From Blasia pusilla (Eukaryota; Marchantiophyta; Marchantiopsida; Blasiales), in the NCBI GenBank assembly GCA_050084515.1, contig CM114275.1, forward strand, positions 22,568,001 through 22,632,000: a stretch of 64,000 nt of DNA, written 5' to 3'. Below are positions 1-12,500 of this stretch, one piece after another; the first letter of the stretch is position 1; each line of letters begins with the position of its first letter. A model generated the notes under the pieces. That model was not told where the DNA came from. It worked only from the letters and a program-made list of their open reading frames with translations, and ran no database searches. The position numbers were made by a program, and so were the translations under genes.

Positions 1-532
1 AATTCGTCTTGGAGATTTACCCTGACCTTCTAACTTACAAGAGAAAACAAAACCTTCATAAAAAAAAGGGATGGAAGGGCACATATATCTATTAAGGGGG
101 GACTCAAAGTCCAAGAACTTTAGGGCCACACGGGGGGCAATGTAAGTGTTCCATAAAAAAGGGCAGAGATTCAATATACAATTGCCCTGAATTATTTTCG
201 TAGTTGTTCCGTAAAAATTACCACCAGTTATCTCCCAGAGTGGTTAACGGGATGAGGAATTAGAATAGAATATACCTGTGTCAAACCTGAGTGTGAGTCT
301 GTGTAGTATAGATGATAAAATGAACGTATAATATAATAATACTACTGCAGACCTTATCTTTCTGCCCCGCGTGAAATACAAACACGAGACCTGGAGCTGA
401 TTCTCTGTCAAGGTATGGCACCTGAGATCATGGTGACCACCAGCTTTGCGGTAGTTGATTTGCAGAGTTGATGTACTGGGACAGCTACATACTTGGAGGG
501 TAAGCTTGCTTTTAATCTTTACTACAAACAGA
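1..532. other. 3' flank of the RST1-like gene, no gene seen
   Basis: This stretch lies downstream of the stop codon of the minus-strand RST1-like gene and should hold its 3' UTR and polyadenylation region. It has AT-rich runs around 315-350 (repeated ATAAT-like units on the plus strand) that could serve as polyadenylation elements on either strand, but no clear single signal. No coding similarity, tRNA-like fold or repeat was recognised. Confidence 0.4.
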
Positions 533-3500
533 TTAAAATTCTGTGATTGTGTTGCAATAATTTGCCAAGTTGAACCTAGTCTCTAGTGGCAGGTGACGCT
601 TTAACCCAATGCAGGTTCTTCTCAAAATGGACAATATCACAGACATTGCCTCCTTTTCGTTTGCAAGATTCAAGGCCTGAAATGATTGATTATCTGTCAC
701 GAAGGGCACCTTTTCCCACGTATCCAACAGTGAAGTGAATCTGTACATGAATGAATCGAGAATAGAACTCCAGCCCGGTTGAGAAAGAAGGGAAGGCAGC
801 GTGAAAGGAAGGTGCTCAATAGCCAAAGCAGGATTTAATGGTGAAAGAAGAGCAGTTAGACTCCAGCAGCTTGCAAAGAGTGCCATGAGGAGAAACGCCT
901 GTAACAAAACATGACAACCGTTACGACGTGTTTTGCTAAATGGCCTTGAAATTCACGGTCCAGGACAACACAGAATATTCACGATAGTCTCCATCACTAT
1001 CTCAAAACTGATCATAGTCTACAAAGTTATACATCAAATAAATCAGGAGGTGAACCTTGGGACAAACCGTGGTAGGATGTGCAGAGATTGCTGCCATGTC
1101 CAATACATCCAGTAACCACTCTCGTTTTTCTTCCAAGGTTACTTCCTTGACTGCCCAAGCAACTTCCACAAGCAACCCTGACATGTCTTCACCACAATGT
1201 CACAGTCAAGGTCACAAAAATAGGACTTAACTCCAAACGCATTCTGATTTGTTGCAACACTCATAAAAAGTACAAAAAGTTCTAGGGAAGCGCTGGCAAT
1301 TGATGGAAATAGTTAGCTAGGCCCAACTATCGTTGATTTAATGTGCATTACTAATAAAAGCACTTTTCTTCGTCCTGAACGGATAGCTACTAGATTCACT
1401 TAACCTGAAAGTTGAGATCCTTTTAGTTTATTGTTTAATTGGAACTTGCAAACAGGGGTTGAAGGACTCCCTGTCAACTGTGAGTGGCAGTTAGTCCCAG
1501 CCATGTAACACAGCTACAAGATGGGGTTGCTGCACATTATCTGACCTTTAGTTTTTCTGACTGTATGGGTGTGATACTCTGACTAGAAGTGCAGTGTGAA
1601 GGAGTCATGCTTGCCTGCCTGATCCTGTGGAAATGTCAGGCTGATTCCACTGTATGAAAAGGAAGGTGAGGGTCAACTCAGAATGGAAATTTGAGGCAGA
1701 AAGTCAGGTCCGAGATTGAGTTTGGGATACTGACAACTGTTCACCAACCTTGCTTGTGCTGAAAATAGAGACACTATGAACAGAACAGCAATTTTCTTAT
1801 ACAATTTTTTTGCAAATGAACTAATCACGCAATCTAAACTTATTTTGTGATGAGTACGAATAACTTGACATAAGCACAAAGAGTTCACACTACCAGAGGC
1901 TTCATGATTAGTGATCCAATGGCGACAAATCTTCAGATCACTTGCAGTGAGACAACCAGCAGCCACCAACTCGCATCTTGCAAAAATTGCCCTCATATAG
2001 CTGTGAATCTCCTCCTGTGTCTTGGGCAGGTGACCCACAGGTACCTAACCATGTCAATTAGGACGTCAGAAAATAATATTCACATGTCCCATCTGCATCA
2101 TTACGACACTGCTAAGGCCTGTTGTTCATGCCAAAGGTAAAGGCAGTCTGAACAAAACATACCAGCTACCTAATGGAAATTCCAGTTCTCATTTGCACAA
2201 TTGGCAGTGTACATAACTGTTTCCAATTTTAAAAGAATCCTGAAGGATCATATGCTCTGCACTTAAAATCAACATCTCACAACCAAGTTGAGTTGAGGGC
2301 ACAGAGTTGAGACAGGTCACCCAAAGGCCTCAACACCAAGAAGATAGGAGGCATAATATAACTCTGTTGGAGATATTCAGCTTCGTTCAGACTGGATGCA
2401 CAGTAGGAAGAAACACCTGTCTGTAACTTTCAGCTAGATCCTTTACTAGGGACCTTTAGTTTAGGGTCCTGGTTCTTAGGGAAAAATAGTTTGGACGTTC
2501 GAGAGGTAATTCTTGCAATGTTTACCACAGGGATGGAAGGCAAGCCCAGTAGCAAGGCTACCGAATCAGGGCTCGAGCCTTTCCCTAGGGCACAAATGAA
2601 TGGAGTGGTGAATAAACTCAGGCTCAACATATTCAAGAATCCTTTCGACTTCTTCTCTTTGATAGTGTGCTGCTTGAAGTGAGAGAGTGAAGTGCCAATT
2701 TTTCCTAGTTATTTCCTACTTGGTTGTGTGTAAATGTCAAACTGATTCCACTAGTGAGGGATTACTGAGGATCCAGAGAGTAAAGGGACTAAGACATTGG
2801 TGATACGAAACAAGCTCCAGCCAACTCAGTTCCCGACACCGCTAACTCACAGCAAGTAATGGGAGTCTCAAGGCCACGTTTCAGCTAGCTCCCTACACGA
2901 TTTCTCCCTCTCAACCTCCCAGCCGATTGAAAACACACAGGTAGAGCACTTCCGCTAATCTTGGGATAAGAAGTAGTTGCAACACAAGCTATGGCAAGGA
3001 CATACACAGGGGACACAAGTACAAAACGTGCTGAACACTCAAGAAAATTCAGCAACTTATTGCAGCAGCATCCTGGTGGAAAGTGAGTGCTTCACAATGC
3101 AGCAGATCCGCACTAGCTGAACAGGGGAAACAGCTGGAATTATATACACTAGAGGCTTGGAGGAAACTACTCTTTAACCAGTGCCTGTCATATCCTTGCG
3201 ACCATAGACCCTCTGCCCTAGTTGGACAGTGCTGTTGCTCTGGTTGTTATGAACTGTGCAGGAGGCGAGGTAGTGACTAGAGGTTTCATCCCCATCATCA
3301 CACAAGGTGCAGGAGTTTAGTTGTGTTCCCATCCTGCTTTTCTGGTGGTTCCTGGGGATTCCCCCAACCTGAACTTGACATAAGCCGGGATCCCAAGCAA
3401 GGGGTACCCTGCAAGTAGTTCTTCAGTTCTGCTAGTTCAGGATATACAATCGAGAGAGAGGTCAGACATTTTCATGGCTTGCTTCGTGCTGTTTTTTTCT

Positions 3501-6500
3501 GAGCATTTGCCCACTGCTTTGTTATGGTATCGATGAATGGTGTGCGGAATGACACAGCACTTTACTTCTATTGTGATGTGTTTGGCAGTTTACCTCCTTG
3601 TGACCTTTCTCAGTAGTCTTCTTACAATGGGCATACCACATGCACTCTTCTGAGAAAGGTGTGCCTGGATAGGTGTATGTGGGCCGTTTCATTCTTGTGT
3701 CCCCCACATGTCAAACCAAATTTTGGTCAGGGGAGGCTTGGAGAAGGAGAGAGGAAAATGAGGAGGATGGAAGCTGCCCTAAAAACGAACCCTAAGATAT
3801 TACTAGAAAAAAGAGGGCAGATTAACTTATCCACCTAACACAGCTGCCCCGAAATTTAGAGGAAGCTTTAGTCAGAACTCTTTATTTACACCTGTCTTCC
3901 CTGCCGTACCAGATCAGGGAAGGAGAAACTATAGACCGCACTTATTCAACATAGTTCCTGCGTGACTTCTGTACACTGTGCACTGCACATTTCTTGGGTG
4001 TTGGAATGCCCTGCATTGTTAACAGAGATCAACAGGGCTACAAAGCACTAGTGTGAAGTGTGTCCATTCTGTGAGTGTTGATTGGTTGCAGTTGATTGAG
4101 AGTTTTCCTTGCTTAACATGTAGCTTCTGCTATTAGGGAATGTTAGAGCGAGTTCATTTCCAACATTCACCTGTCAATGACTAATTACTGCACATCTTGG
4201 TTGCATATTCTATGTATTCGCATATCCTTATGTACGGTTGTTCACATTTCTTTGAGCAGGTGTCATGAGAATACCTCAAAAGATTGTAGTAGCCATGGTT
4301 TCCGTGTCTTAGCAAGACATTCGATAGCTACTGACCACTCCCCACTTGGACATGATGTACCCACTTCCGAGACAGATGTTTCACAATTTGCCCAAACCGA
4401 AGTTGGAAGTAGTGTGATTAATACACTCATACATTCCTCCAAGCATGATATCACTTCCTGTGCCTTGTCATTATGATCAAAGTTGGAGTTTCCAAAAAAT
4501 GGAGCCAGACCTTCCCACAGACTTATCCTGAATAATCTCCTCTGCTGGTCATCTTCCTCAATGTCTTCCAGCAAGGATCTTCCTGAACCACTTGGATTCA
4601 TGGTGTAATCTTGCAGGTCTTTCAGCAGTCGCTTCAGGCGCATGTGTGAGAAGATTCGCTGAAGATGGAATAGCTGGTGCATTAACAAATTCCTAAGGGG
4701 TGCCTCCAAAGTGCCAAACCTCGATAGTTCACACAATTCGTCCAAGAAGCTTGCAAGAGCTGGAACTTGTTCCGCATGAACAACCGCAAAGAGCACACAC
4801 TGCTGCCGCACATCTCTTTCACCTGTACATTTCTTCAGCACCTCTACCTTTTGAAGATAATGCTCTTTTGGGTATTTGATCGAAGGAACATTTTGTCTGA
4901 ATAATCTTCGAATGATCCCACCCCAATCTAGGGCAGGAAGGCGTGGAGATTTCTCAAGACATCTCAAAATTGACACAATAATTTGTGGAAGCACCTGTCC
5001 CTCCGCCTATCAATAAAAAATAAAACCCACCGTCATCTCCAATCAAACCATATATTCTGCAAACACACAAGCAAGGGCCATTTTCCTGGAACAATCAAAA
5101 CTTGCGTGTAGAAACAAAACACAGCACATGTACATCTGATGTTATTCATTGTCTCTTGGCACTTACATTCGTTTGTTCATCATTTATGAGCTTCGTGCAG
5201 AGTAGCCGCAGACAGCTATCCTCAGGAAAATCCTGCAGGCCTCTCATATGATACCCAGACTGCACCAGAGGCAACCCTGATTGGTCTGGCAGTAGATTGT
5301 TTTCCATATGATCATGCTTCCCTTCCAGTTCAAATGTTCCATGATAAGCATTATTAGTGAAGGCAAGAGCCCAGCCTGCATAGCTCCTCAGACGAGAGTC
5401 CTGTTCAGTTTTCGCAATTCCAAGCAGCTTTTTGATAATACTCGAGACATAATCTTCACAGACAGTTGCATGTAGCAAGGGTCTGCTTATGATCGGTTGT
5501 TCCAAACCTCCAACCTGACAAGCAACACTGCATATAAATGAGATTGTTCGCAGCAGAGTAATACTACTAGTCAACCAACCATATTCTCACAAGGAAACTG
5601 ACTTCCATCTTTCAAGTAACACAAGTCACGATAATATATGACCATTTCAAATTGGTTGCCAGAGCCCAATAGATTCCACAAAATAATCTATTTATAGCAT
5701 ACCTGCGACTCATCGCTTCACTGAAAGGACCTGTCCAGCATTTTCAGTTCCACAGACTCCATCTACCCTGGTCTTTTGGCTTTCATCATAGAATCATCAT
5801 AAAAAGGTCTCCAAGAATTCATGTTTGAGCGGAGGACGACACGTACCACAACCTATAAGTAGTTCAAACATACCTGCACTCTCGACATGGAGTACAAATC
5901 TTGCATATGTTGATTTCTCTTGCTCGGAATCACCAAAGCAGCACCTGCTCCAAGTGCATTAGCAAGGCCAATTGTCGCCCCTAACTGAGCCCAGGTTCCA
6001 CAATTTGTTTCCTCTACTCCATCTTGCAATGAGTCCAATAAACACTGAATCGTTCCAAGCTTAAGTGAATGTGATCCATCCTGTAAACATGTTGCGACTA
6101 CATTTCCAGCACCGACGTAAAGAGCAGCAAAAAGTGCTGAGGGCCACTGCTCTGGCCCAGCAAACTTCTCAGTGTCTGTAGCACACTCAATGAGAGACTG
6201 AAGTTTCTCTAATAAAATATTAACATCTTCTCTAAGTATCTCTAACCTCGATGAAACATCTACACATGGCGAAAGCGCCAGGACAGCACCTGCTGCCAAG
6301 AAGGATTTGGAAATGTTCCCTTCCTCTGCGTGTGTGGAAAAACACTCTCCTTTGCTATTTTCTTGGGAGAGTATTGAGATCCAGGAGGTCAGTGACTCTG
6401 TCAATGCAGATACCAAAGTTGGACAGGAAAGATGTTCAAGACCTGTCACGCAGCTACCAAGACCCCAGACAAGACCCACAACTGCCCAGAAATCATCTTC

Positions 6501-9500
6501 CTCAAGGCTGGGTCCCTTCTCTGGTGTTTGAACAGTTGATAGTCTTTCTTTTGCTATGATTTCCGTCCTGAGCAATCCCAAAAACGTTTTGAATGCTGGT
6601 GCAGCAATAGGGCATGTTTCACTCGTGAGTTGTACCAAGCACAATACAATCTGCACCAGTGTCTCTGTTTCTCTCCTCCTAATTGCTCCTGCAGATTCAC
6701 TGCTACTATCACTCCTGAGAAGACTTTGGCAGGTTATTCCTAATGCAAGTCCACAGGCACCTTTTACAATACCACGGTCACTTGTACCTGCATGCTGCAG
6801 GTTTTGGTCACATCGATCCATAAGTCATGAGTTTCTAACTGTTACAGATGTTTGAATGACATTAGAGGACAGACCATGCATTTCAACTACACAATGGATA
6901 AGTGAGTTCTTGTTGGAGCTCTGCACCGTATCTGATCACAAAAATCTGCTGCAAAACTTACTAGACAGTGCATAATGTGAGAACTTGGATGTCACCCTCA
7001 AGGAATGATTAAATTTCCAATCTACAAAGTACTCTCAACACGTTGGAGTAGCTGATGTGACAAGAGGTAGAACAAATTACAGAAAAGACCCATCTTACAC
7101 GAGTGAACCAAAGACCAGCATATAACTCCACCCACCACATTAGGTATACTACAAGGACTGTTTGACTATTCTAAGGAAAAAAAAGCCCGTGCAACTTGCC
7201 TATAGTAAATAGTAAACTAACTGAGACTTGTAACTAGTAGTACTTTCAGTTAGTTTACTAGTTTACCCTCTCAGTTAGTTTGCACGGGCTTTTTTTTCAG
7301 TTTGTTTACTACTGCCCTCTAGTTTACCCTCTCAGTTAGTTTACTAGTTTACTACTCTTGTGAGTTTTGGTTATGTTTAATTGTGCACATGGTGTGCTGG
7401 CCTACCCCTGTTGTGCTGGCCTGTTGTGTTGTCCTGCTCATAATGTGCTAGCCTATTCGCGGTGTGTTGGCCTGCTCCTGTTGTGCTGGCCTTTCCACCT
7501 TGCCTTACCATGCAGTGGTCCCTTCTACTGGTCTCTTGTAGGAAACTATTTAACTCCCCTTCTCTTCCCTTCTTCTTTGATTCACTTCTACTCCTGCCCT
7601 CTAAGGCTGTGGGTTTTGAGATTAGCTCCTACATACCTGAACCTCTGTTGGTGCCTTGATAAACTAAGAAGGAATGTGCATTGGTATGGAGAATGCTCCA
7701 AGAACCAATCTAGCACAAACTCTTGCATCTTAGTTTCAACCACCTCTCTTCAGGACTTGTGTATTCTAATAAGGTGTTGCTTTTCAATCACCCAGTTCTC
7801 AATAGAAGTTGTAGATCAGCGTTACATGCAATCCATTTCAGATTTGCTCTTTTCAAGTTAGTAAGTGATTACTACTATCTTTCTATCTTTTTAAAAGTTT
7901 TTAAAGTTTTTAAAACATCTACTATCTTTCTATCTTTTTAAAAATTTTAAAAGTGGATCTGAGAGGAAATAGAATTCTGATTTCAACAGATTCATAGGTG
8001 CAATGATGGAGTGACGGCCAAGAGAGATGGGACCTTAACAGCATTTAGCAGTGCCATCACTTGGCCTAATGTTTTGATTGAGGGACATGTCCACCCATAG
8101 GGTACTTCCGTTCCTGACAATTCTATACAGAGGAGTGTCATGATAGCCGCATCAATCCGTGGAGGAGAGGTGCCGCTTTATTTTTTTATTTTTTTTTATT
8201 TCTGTATTGGACCATCCTGATTTTCCAGCATATCTCTGTGGTAGTTCAATTGAGAGCTCATTCTTAAGTGAAAGGAAGGGTCGTATCTATCCATAGCATA
8301 TAAACTCCCCAGGCAACAAGCAGACTGCCACCATTCCTATGAATACCTATGACTGCCAAACTTAGTCACAAGTCCCAAAGCCAGATAAGGCATCCACCAA
8401 AATATCCTACCACTTATCCCTTCTTAGGATTATTGACCTTCTTCCATGATTGTACACAATCTTATCTTTCTAAAAGATCATGAATTATCTAAAATGTCAA
8501 GTTGTAAATTGCCCAAATCTTGTAAACTAAACATCTTACTTACCTTTAAGAGGATCTTCACAATCTCGGACTTGCGATTCCAATCAGTTGCATGCAAGGA
8601 GGTGGCTACAACCCCAAGGGCAAGAGTTGCGGACCATTGCATATGTTCATGGCCATCTTGCATTATACGTGATTCCAAGAACACAGAAACTTCCTCAGCA
8701 ATTCCATGGGATGTTGTTGGCATCACCTGCATTACACTTGCCATCAAGAAAATATACTTGTATCCCAATGCAAACCTGATAACCTGCTATCCATCAAAAG
8801 AGTCAACCCTTGCAAGTAACAATTTGAAAGTATTGAGTTGGCACTATATCTTCTGCAATAAGAACCAACAGAAATGAGTCACGTTTTACAGGTACGTTTA
8901 GGGTCATTCTCCAAACTAGCATCGAAGCAATAGACAAAAGAGTATGTCATCAGTCACCTCGCACAGTGCAGCAAGAGCAAATGTTGCACTTTCAGCTACT
9001 CTCGGGATACCGTCCTCGCAGCTTGTCTGAAATATCTGAGAAAACAACCATTACGCTGTAAGTAATACAAAAATGTTTGCTATTCAGGGTTTAGGGACAG
9101 TAAACGGGAGCATTCTCTTAACTCCCGTCTTGTCTGATATTTCTTGTTTGTTGTACTCTCAAACACACACCACCATGGAGAACGAAATTTGTAATGAGAG
9201 AATGAATGGAGGCTGGTTCTCTTCTCAATTATATAGGGTATGTACAAGCAACCCTAACCCTATCCTTAACCATAATCTCGAGTTAGCCTAATTGTGATTA
9301 ACTAACCTTAGTTAAGATAATCGTTTCTCAGACAGGACACTAAACGGGAATAGTTTCCAGTTGATGATAAAATTAACTTTCTTCTACCCCTGGGTCTCAA
9401 TAGTTCTCTGCTTCCCCACATGCACCCCCTCGATATCTGTAACTTGAAGCATCAAATGTACAATTTCTCACATATAAATCATGAGAAGGAAAATTTGTGA

Positions 9501-12500
9501 TGTTAGGCACCTTCGACAAGAACTTCGCTGCTTTCAGTAAGTTCTCTTCTCGACCACTAAGTGTATCCTCAGTTTCATTAATTTTACACATCTCGGAAAG
9601 CCAGCGAGATACAAAAGTACCCCATGATTTTAAAGAAAGCATAGCTACAATCAAGTTGCCACTCAGATGTAGCTGTTCTGCAGTCTCCAAATATATTTTT
9701 TCATAATTTGACCGCCATGTCTTTACAACCTGTACAACAGAACTCTGAATCAAGTTAGACCTTTCAGCAAAGTTATTTACATAATAAGGGAAAAAATTAA
9801 TGCCTTACAATCATAGTAAACTGTAGATATCCTCAGAGACTGAACTGAGACTGTTGAAATTGCAGCTATGGGATTAGTAATAGATACTGCATTTTTACTC
9901 GCTTTATTTTAAAAGCTACTTTATATCTCTAAGGTGAATTCTAATCTTAGGAAAGTGAGTCTTATGTTCTAGGGTTCCCTAAGCAGCCTCTTTTGGTGAA
10001 GGTTATGCCCTTTAGAGTTCAGATAGACCAGAATCGGCCTTTCAGAGGAAGCCACTCATGGGCAGTTCCTGATTTCTCTTCCTTACTTCCCTCAGTCCCT
10101 CTAGGCTAGGGAACACCACCTGGACCAAAGTACCTCTTAGGTAATCTTTACTTGGGTTCTCACTGCTCAATTCTTGCAAGCAGTACAAATCCAATTCCCA
10201 TGGTCCTGCTTTGGACCCCTGTGGACAATAAATCATTTCATTCAATCATTCACTCATTCTACCTGTAAATTTTCATGAGTGATGCACTTTAACCATGGTC
10301 GAAGTGCGGAGCTGGTACTTCCCCTGCAGTGGATTAGCTATTATGCTGGTGAAGGTGGTGTGCTGCTTGAAAAGGCACCAAATAGAGAGTGTATTCTTCC
10401 TATAGGAGGGAAGTTTATGAGAGCTGGATGAGACCAGATCTCTGACTGCTTATATCTGCACCCTATGTCGACAAAATCTTGTCATGCATTGGATACATTT
10501 GGATGCTGTTCGACTGACTTGGAGTTAGAGAAAGCAAATTCTCAAATCAAAAAATGATGACAGACTGTGCAGACATTGTGGTTCAGGGATAACCTTTTCA
10601 ATTGCAACTACCCTGATGACCTCAGACTAATGTTCCTTGTCATCTTTGAAGGCCCTGCCCTTAGTGTCACTGATTTCATGGCTAAAAAGAAACAGATTAG
10701 GATCACTAAATTCTTGTACCAGAGTGTGATGGCTGATGGTTCGGGAATATTGGCTAGAACTGATGACCTGGTAGGTATTCCTGGACTGTGGTCTGTAATG
10801 CTCAGTGGTTAACTTTGCAAATCAAGTTCCCATGACCCTACTGGGTCTCCATGGCCAATAAGTCACAATGTTTGCAAGTAATCTAGAATCACAATTCTTT
10901 CCTGTTGCATCTGATTGTTAGGATCGAATTATTTCTCATCTGCCAAGTTCTTCTTGTGTATCCTAAATTTATCGAAGCACTTAATTATTTACTTCACACC
11001 TTCACGAATTTATTCAAAATGATACGTCAATTCAGGTAAAAACTGTTGAAATTTGTTAATATCTAGTTTAGTCATGCCCTAAAAGTAGTTAGTCAAATAC
11101 TAACTTAGTTGGATACTAATTTAGTTAGCTAGAGATAACTTAGTGTTCCTCTATCTTTTTAGGGTAACCTTGAATTAGGGCAATTCTCGAGTTAGGGCTA
11201 GCCACCATCTGTTATTTAGGGTATGGATCTGTTCAAGAAGATCCAAGGGCCAGAAGTGCTCACCCTTATGTATATAATGTCTCTCTTTAGAGAGCAGAAG
11301 CCAATTCTACAGCATGCACAGTTTTGGTGAGGACTCCTGAGGCTCTTGGTCCTGCTGCAGAGTGATCAGAGAGTAGGAAGAGGAGATTGAGACTAATTGC
11401 TGTGCTTGCTAGAGCCTCACTGGAAGGCAGGTTGTTTTGTCTAGTATGCTGATGGAGATTGTTTGTGCTCAATGGTGAGCCATGTCTGATCTCTGAGCTG
11501 GTGACATGTGAGGACCTGTAGTGTGAGTGCAAGGTGTGGCTGAGTAGAATCCTTCTTAGTATCTCTTAGATAGTAAGAAGAGTCACATCATGGTAGGGCT
11601 CTGATTTGGCAATAGAGATAGGGACTGATTTGCTGATTGTGTGCAAGCTGAAATCATGGATGGTCTAGCTGATGCTAGCTCTGACTTTGTACAAGGAGAT
11701 ACTTCTGCTGGTCAATCATTTTCTCAAACTTCATTAGATAATTACATCAACCAAAATATCAGTGACATCAGAATTAGACTTACACCAAGATATATGACAA
11801 CATGATCCCATTTTCTCAGTACACCCATCTGAAGGGGGTGAGGCAGGTGGATAATCCAGCATCTTTCGTCCTCCGACAGAGATGAACAAATGGATGGGCG
11901 TCTTTTATTGTCAACAAAAACTCAAGGACCAAAGCCCTACAACAGCATATAAACAAACTAATCAAGACAAAGTCGAAAGTATTTTTTATTGTATATATAT
12001 ATATCAGTCTGCTTAACTCCACTATGCAGTTTTCACTGAAAGAGAATTGACAATCACATAAGATTTTTTCGAATAATAGATCTTTTCTTACAGAGGTTGC
12101 ACTGGGTAGTAGGCTGCAATCTTATCAGTACAAAAGTTAAATTGCAAGCCAATCCACAACAGGTAGGATAAGGAGTGTTGAAATTTGTTAATATCTAGTT
12201 TAGTCATGCCCTAAAAGTAGTTAGTCAAATACTAACTTAGTTGGATACTAATTTAGTTAACTAGAGATAACTTAGTGTTCCTCTATATTTTTAGGGTAAC
12301 CTCGAATTAGGGCAATTCTCGAGTTTGGGCTAGCCACCATCTGATATTTAGGGTATGGATCTGTTCAAGAAGATCTAAGGGCCAGAAATGCTCACCCTCA
12401 TATATATATTGTCTCTGCTTAGAGTCAGAATGCAATTCTACAGTATGCACAGGTTTTGGTGAGGACTCCTGAGGCTCTCAGTGTGTCATGCAGCATTGGC

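Noticed and set aside
7367-7861. 164-codon plus-strand frame rich in Cys/Leu
   Set aside because: Low-complexity GTGCTGGCCT repeats inside an RST1 intron explain it; no domain.
10042-10245. 67-codon minus-strand frame GPWELDLYCLQELSSENPS
   Set aside because: Intronic, no family resemblance, no matching splice sites and phases; treated as repeat-derived.
10567-10812. 81-codon plus-strand frame in the same RST1 intron
   Set aside because: Opposite strand to the gene, no recognised domain, no repeat partner in the window.
11816-12022. Minus-strand frame VLEFLLTIKDAHPFVHLCRR with a good acceptor (TGTTGTAG), looked like an RST1 exon
   Set aside because: RST1 sequence is continuous and in phase from the exon ending at 13096 to the exon starting at 9729, leaving no room for it; it lies between the two LTR-like repeats.
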